Of a stretch of 64,000 bases of DNA, positions 18,299 to 27,296 are shown piece by piece. The stretch is taken from assembly GCF_000152745.1 (NCBI RefSeq), contig NZ_CH672428.1, forward strand, positions 242,833 to 306,832. Reading direction: 5' to 3'. The position numbers and the translations under genes are program-made. Under the pieces are notes generated by a model. It made no database searches. It was not told the DNA's origin and was given only the letters and a program-made list of their open reading frames with translations. Positions within the stretch are counted from its first letter, which is position 1. The number at the start of each line of letters is the position of its first letter. The DNA comes from Oceanicaulis sp. HTCC2633. GTDB lineage: Bacteria; Pseudomonadota; Alphaproteobacteria; Caulobacterales; Maricaulaceae.

Positions 18299-20949
18299 GA
18301 CGGGGCCTTTGTACTCTTTGCGGTGGTTTTCTTGGCAGTTGATTTCTTCGCGGCGGGTTTCTTGGCGGCGGTCTTGGTCTCGCCATCCGCCTTCTTGGCC
18401 GCCGGTTTCTTGGCCGAGGCCTTTTTCTTCGCCGGCGCCTTCTTCTTGGCAGGCGATTTGGCCGCTTTTGCGGCGATCAGCTCCAGCGCCTGCTCCAGCG
18501 TGACCTCGGCCGGGTCCATCTCCTTGGGAAGGGTGGCGTTGATCTTGCCGAATTTCACATAGGGGCCGTAGCGGCCGCTCATGACATTGATCGCGCCGCC
18601 CTCATCAGGGTGCTCGCCCAGCTCTTTCAACGGAGCTGCGGCTGCGCCGCCCCGACCGCGCGGATTGGCTTTCTTCTGCTCGATCAGATCGACGGCGCGG
18701 TTCAGGCCCACCTCGAACACCTCGTCGGCGTTTGCAAGGTTCGCATAGGTCTTGCCGTGCTTGACGAACGGACCATAGCGGCCAATGCCCGCCTCGATCA
18801 TCTCGCCGTCTTCGGGGTGGGGGCCGACTTTGCGCGGCAGGTCGATCAGCGCGACCGCCTTCTCAAGCGTGATGGACGCCGGATCCCAGCCCTTGGGAAT
18901 GGAGCCGCGGCGCGGCTTGTCCTCGTCCTCGACCTGCATTTCGAGATACGGGCCGAAGCGACCGTCCTTGAGCACGATCATGGCGCCGGTCTCGGGATGT
19001 TCGCCCAGCTCGCCATCACCGGCGACGGCGTCGAGCTCGCCCCCGCCCAGCGGCCGGGTATAGCGGCAGTCAGGATAGTTCGAGCAGCCGACGAAGGCTC
19101 CGTGCTTGCCCAGACGCAGCGACAGCGCGCCCTCATTGCATTTGGGGCAGACCTTGGGATCGGACCCATCTTCGCGCGGCGGGAAGATCAGCGGCGCCAG
19201 CGCCACATTCATCGCGTCGATCACATCGCCAATGCGCAGATCGGCGATATCCTCGATGGAGGCGTGGAAGTCCTTCCAGAAGTCGCGCAACAGCTGCTTG
19301 TATTCGAGATCCCCCGCCGAGACCTTGTCGAGCTGGTCTTCCAGCGACGCGGTGAAGTCGTACTGGACGTAGCGTGCGAAGAAGTTTTCCAGGAAGGCGA
19401 TGACCACGCGGCCCTTGTCCTCAGGCTTGAAGCGCTTGTCTTCCATGCGGACATAGTCGCGGTCGCGCAGCACCGACAGGGTGGAGGCGTAGGTCGACGG
19501 ACGGCCAATGCCCAGCTCTTCCATCTTCTTGACCAGCGAGGCCTCGGTATAGCGGGGCGGGGGCTGGGTGAAATGCTGTTCGGCCAGCGTCGTCTCGGCC
19601 TTCGCCGACGCGCCTTGCTTTACGGCTGGCAGGCGGTTCTCGCCTTCATCCTCTTCGTCGTCGCGGCCTTCCTGATACAGGGCGAAGAAGCCCGGGAAGG
19701 TCACGACGGTGCCCGTGGCGCGCAGGGCGAGGGACTGGTCGGCGTTCTCAAAGTCGATGGTGGTCCGCTCAAGCTGCGCCGCTTCCATCTGACTGGCCAC
19801 GGCGCGCTTCCAGATCAGCGCATAGAGCTTGGCCTGATCGGCCTCCAGGCGCATCTCGTCGGGATGGCGGGTGAAGCTCGTCGGGCGGATGGCTTCGTGC
19901 GCTTCCTGGGCGTTCTTGGCCTTGGTGGAGTAAAAGCGCGGCTTCTCCGGCACGAAGTCCGATCCATGACGCTCGGAGATCACATCGCGCGCCTGCATCA
20001 TCGCGCCCATATCCATGGAGACGCCATCGGTCCGCATATAGGTGATGAGACCCACCGTCTCGCCGCCCAGATTGACGCCTTCATACAGGCGCTGTGCCGT
20101 GCGCATGGTGCGTTGGGCGTCAAAGCCCAGCTTGCGCGCCGCTTCCTGCTGCAGGGTCGAGGTGGTGAAGGGCGGCGGCGGATTGCGCTTGGTGGGCTTG
20201 GCCTCGACTGCCGCCACGGTGAAGCTCGCCGACTTGATGGCGGCTTCCGCGGCGCGGGCGCGCTTTTCCTCGCCAATGGTCAGGCGGGTGATCTTTTCGC
20301 CTTCAAACCGGGTCAGTTTCGATGCGATGAGCTGATCGGCGCCCTCGGCCTTCACCTCGGCGTCCACAGACCAGTATTCTTGGCTGACGAACCGCTCGAT
20401 CTCGGTTTCGCGCTCGGTGATCAGTCGCAGCGCCACAGACTGCACCCGGCCCGCCGAGCGCGCGCCCGGCAGTTTGCGCCACAGAACCGGCGACAGGGTG
20501 AAGCCCACCAGATAGTCGAGCGCACGGCGCGCCAGATAGGCCTCCACAAGCTCCATATCGAGCTCGCGCGGATTGGCCATGGCGTCGCTGACAGCTTTCT
20601 TCGTGATGGCGTTGAACGCCACACGCTGGACGTGCTTGTCCTTGAGCACCTTGCGCTTCTGCAGCGCTTCGAGAAGGTGCCAGGAGATCGCTTCACCCTC
20701 GCGATCCGGGTCAGTGGCGAGGATCAGGGTGTCGGCGTCCTTGAGCGCGTCGGCGATCGCCTTGATGCGCTCCTTGGACTTGCCCTCCACGGTCCAGTCC
20801 ATCGCGAAGTCTTCCTCGGGACGCACCGATCCGTCCTTGGGCGGCAGATCGCGCACATGGCCGAAGCTGGCGAGCACGGTGTAATCGCTCCCCAGATACT
20901 TGTTGATGGTTTTGGCCTTGGCCGGGGATTCGACGACAACGACGTTCAT
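18295..20949 (-). CDS. topA: DNA topoisomerase I
   Basis: This type IA topoisomerase relaxes negative supercoils. The 884-residue protein begins with the TOPRIM domain (MNVVVVESPAKAKTINKYLG; acidic triad in LILATDPDREGEAISWHL). The active-site tyrosine is in GLITYMRTDG (about residue 304). One four-cysteine zinc finger (CPKCNEG ... CSNYPDC) and repeated topoisomerase C-terminal modules (GxxGPYVKxGK type) follow. The tail is a Lys/Ala repeat rich in PAKK and TAKK, typical of alphaproteobacterial TopA and likely to bind DNA. It is the first gene of the topA-rnr-Nudix series. Confidence 0.96.
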   Translation of the reverse strand: MNVVVVESPAKAKTINKYLGSDYTVLASFGHVRDLPPKDGSVRPEEDFAMDWTVEGKSKERIKAIADALKDADTLILATDPDREGEAISWHLLEALQKRKVLKDKHVQRVAFNAITKKAVSDAMANPRELDMELVEAYLARRALDYLVGFTLSPVLWRKLPGARSAGRVQSVALRLITERETEIERFVSQEYWSVDAEVKAEGADQLIASKLTRFEGEKITRLTIGEEKRARAAEAAIKSASFTVAAVEAKPTKRNPPPPFTTSTLQQEAARKLGFDAQRTMRTAQRLYEGVNLGGETVGLITYMRTDGVSMDMGAMMQARDVISERHGSDFVPEKPRFYSTKAKNAQEAHEAIRPTSFTRHPDEMRLEADQAKLYALIWKRAVASQMEAAQLERTTIDFENADQSLALRATGTVVTFPGFFALYQEGRDDEEDEGENRLPAVKQGASAKAETTLAEQHFTQPPPRYTEASLVKKMEELGIGRPSTYASTLSVLRDRDYVRMEDKRFKPEDKGRVVIAFLENFFARYVQYDFTASLEDQLDKVSAGDLEYKQLLRDFWKDFHASIEDIADLRIGDVIDAMNVALAPLIFPPREDGSDPKVCPKCNEGALSLRLGKHGAFVGCSNYPDCRYTRPLGGGELDAVAGDGELGEHPETGAMIVLKDGRFGPYLEMQVEDEDKPRRGSIPKGWDPASITLEKAVALIDLPRKVGPHPEDGEMIEAGIGRYGPFVKHGKTYANLANADEVFEVGLNRAVDLIEQKKANPRGRGGAAAAPLKELGEHPDEGGAINVMSGRYGPYVKFGKINATLPKEMDPAEVTLEQALELIAAKAAKSPAKKKAPAKKKASAKKPAAKKADGETKTAAKKPAAKKSTAKKTTAKSTKAPS

Positions 20950-21120
20950 ATGATCACTGATAGCAGGGTGATGCGGTCCAGCGTCAAGGCTGGTCCGGTC
21001 AATGGCGGCGGAAGGTGGGGATAGTTCATCACCCTGTCAACATGGGGCTGACGCTTGCCAGAAAGCGAGCACAGGTTTACGGCTCCCCACAGGGTTGTTC
21101 AAAGAGCAATCAAAACGATT

Positions 21121-21408
21121 ATGGCCAAGTCCCCACCCGGCGCTTCTGACGATCCCGCCTTTCGCGAGAAGACCACCCAGGAAGCCGCGGGCTATCTTGT
21201 CGAAATGCTCGCCGCATTGTCCCATTTCGCGCACAGGGCGGATCTGAGCAATTCCTCCGTCATGCTGGCGACAGCAGCGCATGTGATTGAACAGGAATGC
21301 CGGCAAGTGACCCGAAAGCCGCCCCTGACCAATCCGGATGCGGATCCGGCTGCCTTGTTCCCCTTCTTTCCCGATGGCCGACCCCGTAGCGGCGGCCCGC
21401 GAACCTAG
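21121..21408 (+). CDS. Hypothetical small protein between topA and dprA
   Basis: A 95-residue protein that I do not recognise. A central helical section (AAGYLVEMLAALSHFAHRAD ... MLATAAHVIEQECRQ) suggests a small alpha-helical fold. The C-terminus is Pro/Gly/Arg-rich. It has no signal peptide or membrane segment. The frame is open further upstream to a TTG at 21055, but the ATG at 21121 is the more likely start. It is the only plus-strand gene in this stretch: divergent from topA and convergent with dprA, whose stop overlaps its own. Confidence 0.55.
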   Translation: MAKSPPGASDDPAFREKTTQEAAGYLVEMLAALSHFAHRADLSNSSVMLATAAHVIEQECRQVTRKPPLTNPDADPAALFPFFPDGRPRSGGPRT

Positions 21409-22523
21409 ACGCTGCAGACCATGCCGTTGGGCCAGATCTCACACCGGCCCGCCAGTTCCAGTTCTACAAGCGCCGCCAGGACGACGCGCGCTGGCGCCCG
21501 GGTCAGCCGCGCCAGTTCGTCGCGGGAGACAGGGGTGGGGGACAGCAGCCCGGCGATGCGCTCGCGAATGTCGGACACGGCCTCATCGAGTGCGCGCGCA
21601 TCCTCGAACTCGTCTTCAAAGTCTGCGCCTGAGGGTTCCTCGAGTTTCGGGCGGCGCGCGCCGGACAGGATGTCGATGACATCCTCCACGCCCTGGATCA
21701 GCGCTGCGCCATCCTGAAGGAGGCGGTTCGAGCCGCGGGCGCGAGGATCCAGGGGCGAGCCCGGAACCGCCATGACTTCGCGGTTCTGCTCCAGCGCATA
21801 TCGCGCTGTAATGAGCGAGCCCGAGCGCTCCGCCGCCTCCACGACCAGAACGCCCAGGGAGAGCCCCGAGATCAAACGGTTGCGACGCGGGAAGTCGCGC
21901 GCCTGCGGGCTGTAGCGGGGCGGGCTCTCGCTCACCAGCAGGCCCTGTTCGGAGATGGCGTGATAGAGCGCCTCGTGCTCGGGCGGGTAGATCGAGGTGA
22001 GACCGCCGGCCAGCACGGCGATGGTCCCGGTTTCAAGGCTGGCGGCATGGGCGGCGCCGTCTATGCCCCGCGCCAGCCCCGAGGCGATCAGAACGCCGCG
22101 TTCTCCCAGGCCCCGCGCCAGATCGCCTGCAAAGCGCAATCCCGCGGCGGACGCGTTGCGCGCGCCGACCATGGCGCAGACCGGCTTGTCTGAGAGCAAG
22201 AGCGGGCCTTTGACCGTGATCACCGGCGGTGGTGGATCAAGGGCCGCCAGATCTGAGGGAAACTCCGCCTCACAGGCGCACAACAGACGCGCGCCAAAGT
22301 TTTCGATGTCGGCCAGCTCGTCCTCGGCCTGATCGCGGGCGATCGCCTTCAGCGGCTTGGCGCGGCCGCCGCGCTTTGAAAGGTCCGGCAGGGCGTCAAT
22401 GGCGCGACTGGCGGTTTCGAAGCGCTCGATCAGCTTGGCGAAAGTGACAGGTCCAACCCCCGATGTGCGCGACAGGCGAAGCCAGTCCACGCGCTCGCTC
22501 GGGGAGAGGGACCGGCGCGTCAC
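21405..22523 (-). CDS. dprA: DNA-processing protein DprA
   Basis: DprA binds incoming single-stranded DNA during natural transformation and loads RecA. The 372-residue product has an N-terminal helical/SAM-like part, the Rossmann core with MVGARNASAAG, IASGLARGIDGAAH, TIAVLAGGLTSIYPPEH and FPRRNRLISGLS, and a C-terminal winged-helix (DML1-like) domain around SRDELARLTRAPARVVLAAL. All signature motifs are present. It overlaps plsY by four bases at the end of a run of overlapping minus-strand genes. Competence is possible but not shown by this gene alone. Confidence 0.95.
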   Translation of the reverse strand: MTRRSLSPSERVDWLRLSRTSGVGPVTFAKLIERFETASRAIDALPDLSKRGGRAKPLKAIARDQAEDELADIENFGARLLCACEAEFPSDLAALDPPPPVITVKGPLLLSDKPVCAMVGARNASAAGLRFAGDLARGLGERGVLIASGLARGIDGAAHAASLETGTIAVLAGGLTSIYPPEHEALYHAISEQGLLVSESPPRYSPQARDFPRRNRLISGLSLGVLVVEAAERSGSLITARYALEQNREVMAVPGSPLDPRARGSNRLLQDGAALIQGVEDVIDILSGARRPKLEEPSGADFEDEFEDARALDEAVSDIRERIAGLLSPTPVSRDELARLTRAPARVVLAALVELELAGRCEIWPNGMVCSV

Positions 22524-23119
22524 GTCTTCTTGGCCCCGATTTTGGGTTCCTCACCCTTGAGGATGCGGCCGATATTCTCCTGATGCCGCCAGTAGAGCAG
22601 CGCGGCGAGGAAGAGCGCGAGAATGGCGACGTCCTCACGGCCGAAGGCATAGGCCAGAGCCGGGGCGGCGAGGGCTGCAGTGAGCGCGGACAGGGATGAC
22701 ATGCGCAGCATCAGCGCCATGCCCAGCCAGACAAAACAGGTCAGGGCGCCGACGGGGAAGTGGGCGGCCAGCAGCACCCCGAGAAAGGTCGCCACGCCCT
22801 TGCCGCCCTTGAACTTCAGCCAGACCGGGAAGCAATGACCAAAGAAGGCCGCGCCGCCCGCAATCAGGCCCGCCGTGGGATTGGCGAGATAGCTGAACAG
22901 CAGGCAGGCGAAACCTGCCTTGCCTGAGTCGAGTATGAGCGTGGCGAGCGCCAGATCCTTGCGGCCTGTGCGCAGCACATTGGTCGCGCCGATATTGCCC
23001 GAGCCGATGGCGCGAATATCCCCAAGCCCGGCCAGCTTGGTCAGCAGCAGGCCGAACGGGATCGAACCGAACACATAGCCGACGACCAGCGCCGCCGCGA
23101 ACCAGGGATCAAACATCAT
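22520..23119 (-). CDS. plsY: Acyl-phosphate:glycerol-3-phosphate acyltransferase PlsY
   Basis: PlsY makes lysophosphatidic acid from acyl-phosphate and glycerol-3-phosphate, the first acylation step in phospholipid synthesis. The 199-residue inner-membrane protein has five hydrophobic segments and all three PlsY motifs: GSIPFGLLL, GSGNIGATNVLRTG and FPVWLKFKGGKGVAT. It abuts pyrC' (one-base overlap) and overlaps dprA. The C-terminus is Lys-rich and cytoplasmic. Confidence 0.95.
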   Translation of the reverse strand: MMFDPWFAAALVVGYVFGSIPFGLLLTKLAGLGDIRAIGSGNIGATNVLRTGRKDLALATLILDSGKAGFACLLFSYLANPTAGLIAGGAAFFGHCFPVWLKFKGGKGVATFLGVLLAAHFPVGALTCFVWLGMALMLRMSSLSALTAALAAPALAYAFGREDVAILALFLAALLYWRHQENIGRILKGEEPKIGAKKT

Positions 23120-24384
23120 TACTCATCTTCCGGTTGATGGATAATCGCGCCTTCCGCGACCGTGATCAAGGTGCGACCGAACAGGCGGCGCCCGGAAAAG
23201 GCGCTTGGCGCGCGGCATTGCAGGGCGCCGCGGCCATAGACGAAGGGGGCGCGGGGGTCGAACGCCACAAGGTCCGCCGGTGCGCCCTCTTCAAGTCGTC
23301 CCTGTTCGAGGCCGAGAATGTCCGCCGGGCCGGAGGTCACGGGGCGCAGCGCTTCAGCGAGGCTCATGCGCCCCTCTTCAGCCAGTCCGCACAGAACAGG
23401 CAGCAGAGCTTCCAGCGTGGCGGAGCCGGGCGCAGCTTCGGGGAAGGGATGGGCCTTGGATTCGTTGGTCAGGGCGATGTGGTCAGACACCACCGCGTCG
23501 ATACGGCCGTCGCTCAGCGCATCGATCAGCGCCTGACGATCGTTTTCGCTGCGCAGGGGCGGCTCCAGCCGGTAGCGCGGGTCCAGACCGCCGGTATCCA
23601 TCTCGTTGAAGCTGAGATGGCTCACCGGAACCGTCACAGCGACTTCCAGACCGTCTGAGCGGGCCCCGCGAACGGCGTCGAGCGCCTCGCGCGTGGTGAC
23701 GCGGTCGAAGATCAGGCGCGCACCGGTCAGGGCCGCCAGTGATGCATCGCGCTTGAGCGCCATGGCTTCCGATTGCGCAGGCCGTGAGGGCAGGCCCAGG
23801 CGCATGGAGAGATCACTCTCGGTCGCCAGCGTGCCGCGGCTGAGGCCGTGATCTTCCGGACGCAGGCTGACCCAGGCGTCAAACCCGCCCGCGTAAGCCA
23901 GAACCCGGCGCGCCAGGCGCGTATCGGCCACCGGCTGGCCGCCATCCCCCAGATACAGCGCGCCGGCGCGCAGCATCAGACCGATCTCGGCCATGTCCTC
24001 AGGTGAGCTGACGCAGAGCCCGGCCGCATAGAGCCGGACAGCGCTCGTGAGCGCCGCCGCGTTCACCGCCGCAATGTCTTCAGGGGTGCGGAACCCGCCG
24101 CCGCTTTCGGGCGAGAGCACCAGCGTCGCGACGCCGCCGGCCGCCGCCGCGCGGGCCGCGGCATCGACACCGCGGGCGCCGGTTGAAGCAGGATCGGCCG
24201 TGCAGCGCATGTCGATGAGGGCCGGCGCGAGGACCGCGCCCTTCACATCGATCACCTGCTCGTCGTCGTGCGCCACGAGATCGGGACCGATCTCCTCGAT
24301 CAGGCCGTCGCGCACACGCAGGGCGCCGAACTCGTCGCGGCCAGACGCCGGATCGATCAGGCGGGCGTTTTCAAACAGCATCAT
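23119..24384 (-). CDS. Dihydroorotase-like PyrC' (probably non-catalytic partner of PyrB)
   Basis: A 421-residue amidohydrolase-fold protein of the dihydroorotase family, coupled to pyrB by an ATGA overlap. The position that holds the metal-binding HxH in active dihydroorotases here reads ALIDMRCTADP (residues 56-66), with neither histidine. The DHAPH-type motif near the C-terminus reads VVSDHIAL. This fits the inactive PyrC' (PyrX) partners known from Pseudomonas, needed for assembly of class A aspartate transcarbamoylase. A catalytically active dihydroorotase would then have to be encoded elsewhere. Often annotated simply as dihydroorotase. Confidence 0.85.
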   Translation of the reverse strand: MMLFENARLIDPASGRDEFGALRVRDGLIEEIGPDLVAHDDEQVIDVKGAVLAPALIDMRCTADPASTGARGVDAAARAAAAGGVATLVLSPESGGGFRTPEDIAAVNAAALTSAVRLYAAGLCVSSPEDMAEIGLMLRAGALYLGDGGQPVADTRLARRVLAYAGGFDAWVSLRPEDHGLSRGTLATESDLSMRLGLPSRPAQSEAMALKRDASLAALTGARLIFDRVTTREALDAVRGARSDGLEVAVTVPVSHLSFNEMDTGGLDPRYRLEPPLRSENDRQALIDALSDGRIDAVVSDHIALTNESKAHPFPEAAPGSATLEALLPVLCGLAEEGRMSLAEALRPVTSGPADILGLEQGRLEEGAPADLVAFDPRAPFVYGRGALQCRAPSAFSGRRLFGRTLITVAEGAIIHQPEDE

Positions 24385-25388
24385 GCCCCGTCTCCCAGAC
24401 CATCGGCGTCATGGTTGCGCATGTCCGCAATCGTGGAATTGGGCGCGCGACCCGTGATCAGCTCGAGGATGGCGGAGCGCACCGCGACGCCGCTTTCCAC
24501 CTGCTCGAGGATCAGGGCGCGTTCGGGGTCGTCCGCCAGCGCGCCGTCAATCTCCACGCCCCGGTTCATCGGCCCCGGATGCATCACGAGACAATCTGGG
24601 GCGGCGCGTTCGAGGCGCGCTTCGTTGAGGCCCCAGAGCGCGGCGTATTCGCGATCAGACGGGATCAGACCGCCGGTCATGCGCTCTTTCTGGATGCGCA
24701 GCGCCATGACTGCGTCACAGCCTTCGAGCGCCTCGTCGAGATCATGAAACACTGTCACGCCCCAGCGATCCGCATCGGCGGGCAGCAGGGTCGCCGGGCC
24801 GCACAGGCGCACCTCGGCGTTGAGCAGGTTCAGGAGCGACACGTTCGAGCGGGCGACCCGAGAATGCAGGATGTCTCCGACGATCAGGATGCGGCGACCG
24901 CCGACCTCGCCCCAGCGGCGGGTCAGGGTGAAGGCGTCAAGAAGCGCCTGCGTCGGGTGTTCATGGGCGCCATCGCCGGCATTGACGGTCGGAAGGCCGG
25001 TGATGCGGGCGAAATGGGCTGCCGCGCCCGCCGCCTTGTGGCGCACCACCAGCACGTCCGGGCGCATGGCCGCGAGGGTCAGGGCGGTGTCGTCAAGGCT
25101 TTCGCCCTTGGAGATCGAGGCGCTGCCGGCGGCGAAGTTCACCACGTCGGCGCCGAGGCGCTTGGCGGCGATCTCGAAGCTGGCGAGCGTGCGGGTCGAG
25201 TTCTCGAAGAAGAGATTGATCTGGGTCAGGCCTTTGAGGCTGTTGCCCGCTTTCTCGCCGAGCCGCGCCTGGTCGAAATGATGCCGGGCGCGCTCGAAAA
25301 TCATCTGCACGTCGAGCGGGTTGAGATCCCCGACGCTCAACAGGCTGTCATGGGGAAAATCGTAGGCGAAGCCTGTACGCTCCATCAA
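24381..25388 (-). CDS. pyrB: Aspartate carbamoyltransferase catalytic subunit
   Basis: Aspartate transcarbamoylase makes N-carbamoyl-aspartate, the first committed step of pyrimidine synthesis. The 335-residue protein has the carbamoyl-phosphate site FFENSTRTLASFE (STRT about residues 64-67), VVRHKAAGAA, a histidine-containing NAGDGAHEHPTQALLD and VMHPGPMNRGVEI. Its length and its coupling to a non-catalytic PyrC' match the class A enzymes (PyrB6-PyrC'6) of Pseudomonas. It lies downstream of two AEC transporter genes and is probably part of the same transcript. Confidence 0.96.
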   Translation of the reverse strand: MMERTGFAYDFPHDSLLSVGDLNPLDVQMIFERARHHFDQARLGEKAGNSLKGLTQINLFFENSTRTLASFEIAAKRLGADVVNFAAGSASISKGESLDDTALTLAAMRPDVLVVRHKAAGAAAHFARITGLPTVNAGDGAHEHPTQALLDAFTLTRRWGEVGGRRILIVGDILHSRVARSNVSLLNLLNAEVRLCGPATLLPADADRWGVTVFHDLDEALEGCDAVMALRIQKERMTGGLIPSDREYAALWGLNEARLERAAPDCLVMHPGPMNRGVEIDGALADDPERALILEQVESGVAVRSAILELITGRAPNSTIADMRNHDADGLGDGA

Positions 25389-25464
25389 AGCGCCTCCCGA
25401 AATGCGTTTGCGGCGGTATAGGCGCGCACATCGGTTGGGGCAAGCTGAACGGTGTCGTAGTCCT

Positions 25465-26379
25465 TCAGAGCGAAAGCGCGATCGCCGCGGCCACGGGCAG
25501 GGTGATGGCGCTGGTGAGCACGGTCAGCGTGATCATGCCCGCCGTCAGTCCGGCCTCGCCGTCAAAGTCCGCGGCGACGGCGTAGATGAACGCGGCCGCC
25601 GGCGCGGCGCCGGCGATCGCCATCAGCACCGCGAAATCACCCGAGAAGCCAAAGGCCAGCGCCAGACCGAGATAGACCACCGGCCCCACGCAGGTGCGCA
25701 GCAGCGCCGCGGACAACAATACCGTCAGTCGGCCCTTCAGCGCCTTGAAATCCAGACCTGCGCCCATGGACAGCAGGATCACCGCCATGGAGCCCGCGCC
25801 GATCATCTCGATGGGGGCGACAAGATAAGAGATGCGGCCCAGCCCGGAGAGATTCGCCAGTAGGCCCAGCACGCAGGCGAGCACGACCGGGTCCCTGGCG
25901 GTCTTCGCGAGCGCCGCTTTCAGGCCGCGCCCTGAGGTGAGCGCAAAGCCCGCCACGGCCGCAGCCGCGCCGATGATCACGCCGGTGGCGGACACCGCTG
26001 CGCCCGCGCTAGCGATCGTGTCGCCGAGCAGGCGGTCAGCCAGGGCGAGGGAGAGGACGATGTTCCACATCACGGCGCTGGCGATCATCGGCGCGGTGAT
26101 GCGGCCTGAAGGACTGATCATCCGGCCCAGAACAAGCGCCAGTGCAATCATGATGAAGGAGCCCAACGCCGACACGCCCGCCAGCGTCAGGCTTTGCCCG
26201 CCGTCAAACTGCGCCTGCGCCAGCAGCGAAAACAGGAAGCTGGGCAGCAAGAGACGATGGTTCAGCGCATTCACGCCGCGCCAATGCTCGCGTGGGATAT
26301 AGCCCAGCGCGCGCACGCCATACCCGAGGGCGATGATCAGGAAGACCGGCAGGAAGGCGGAGAGGATGATCTGTGTCAT
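25465..26379 (-). CDS. AEC family transporter (auxin efflux carrier type), copy 2
   Basis: A 304-residue inner-membrane protein with about ten hydrophobic segments in two repeated halves, as in the AEC family (MdcF-like carriers). Characteristic stretches are LGYIPREHWRGVNALNHRLLLPSFLF in the first half and MSMGAGLDFKALKGRL-like GAGLDFKALK in the second. It overlaps the upstream AEC gene by four bases and is clearly a paralogue of it. Known relatives move malonate, other carboxylates or small metabolites. Neither substrate nor a link to pyrimidine synthesis can be shown. Confidence 0.83.
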   Translation of the reverse strand: MTQIILSAFLPVFLIIALGYGVRALGYIPREHWRGVNALNHRLLLPSFLFSLLAQAQFDGGQSLTLAGVSALGSFIMIALALVLGRMISPSGRITAPMIASAVMWNIVLSLALADRLLGDTIASAGAAVSATGVIIGAAAAVAGFALTSGRGLKAALAKTARDPVVLACVLGLLANLSGLGRISYLVAPIEMIGAGSMAVILLSMGAGLDFKALKGRLTVLLSAALLRTCVGPVVYLGLALAFGFSGDFAVLMAIAGAAPAAAFIYAVAADFDGEAGLTAGMITLTVLTSAITLPVAAAIALSL

Positions 26380-27296
26380 AGAAAGCTGGTGGTCCAGATC
26401 CAGAAGGGCATGGCGAGGAAGGCCAGAAGCGTGGTGGCGGTCACATGCCCGGCCATCAAACGCGCATCCCCGCCCAGCTCGGCCGCCAGCACGTAGGCGG
26501 CGGCGGCCCCCGGCGTGGAGCCGATGGCGGCGAGAAGCGCCAGCGCCACGCCCTCAACCCCGAACAGGCGCCCGAGCACGATGAAAACAAGCGGCGCGAT
26601 GATCAGCTTGAGGCTGACCGACAGCATCAACAGCTTGGGGCGCGCCTTGAGTGCGGAGAAGTCGAGTCCCGCGCCAATGGCCATCAGGATCAGCGGCAGG
26701 GCGGCGCGACCGGCGAGGGCCGCGGTGTCGGCCACAGGGCCGGTCTGGAATAGGCCGAGCGCATTGCACGCTGCGCCCAGAAGGCAGGCGATGATCAGCG
26801 GATTGGTGACGATGCGCATGCCGACGCGGCGGGCGTCAGGTTTGACGTCGCTTGTCCCCCAGACCGTCAGCACCACCACGCACATCACATTGATCAGCGG
26901 GACGGTGGGCGCGAAGACCAGGGCGGCCAGCGCATTGCCCTCGGTTCCGAAGGCGGTTCCGGCGAGCGCCAGCAGCACGAAGCCGTTCCAGCGCACGCCG
27001 CCCTGAAAGAGGCTGGTATAGGCAGGACCCGGAACGGGCAGGGGTTTGAGGGCGAGGCAGAGCGCCCCCATCACCACAAAGCCCAGGGTCACCGCGATGA
27101 GGAAGGAGCCGGCGGGCAGGCCCGCATAATCGGCGCGGGAAATGGTCGAGAACAATAGCGAGGGCAGCAGCGCCTGATAGCTGAGCCGGTTCACGCCCAG
27201 CCACAATTCCTTGCGCACCAGGCCTGAGCGCCGCATGGCCCAGCCGAGCGCGATCACGCCGAAAATGGGGATCAGGGCGCTCGCGACGGCGTTCAT
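26376..27296 (-). CDS. AEC family transporter (auxin efflux carrier type), copy 1
   Basis: A 306-residue membrane protein of the same family as its downstream neighbour. Shared landmarks are LVRKELWLGVNRLSYQALLPSLLFST near the N-terminus and ILMAIGAGLDFSALKARPK in the second half. About ten membrane segments are expected. The start overlaps the ruvX stop and the end overlaps the second AEC gene, so the three are translationally coupled. The tandem pair may act as two separate carriers or as a heteromer; this is speculation. Confidence 0.83.
   Translation of the reverse strand: MNAVASALIPIFGVIALGWAMRRSGLVRKELWLGVNRLSYQALLPSLLFSTISRADYAGLPAGSFLIAVTLGFVVMGALCLALKPLPVPGPAYTSLFQGGVRWNGFVLLALAGTAFGTEGNALAALVFAPTVPLINVMCVVVLTVWGTSDVKPDARRVGMRIVTNPLIIACLLGAACNALGLFQTGPVADTAALAGRAALPLILMAIGAGLDFSALKARPKLLMLSVSLKLIIAPLVFIVLGRLFGVEGVALALLAAIGSTPGAAAAYVLAAELGGDARLMAGHVTATTLLAFLAMPFWIWTTSFL

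Noticed and set aside
16247..21024. Two very long plus-strand open frames opposite rnr and topA
   Set aside because: Both are antisense shadows created by codon bias of GC-rich genes; their products have no domain pattern, and the minus strand encodes full RNase R and topoisomerase I.
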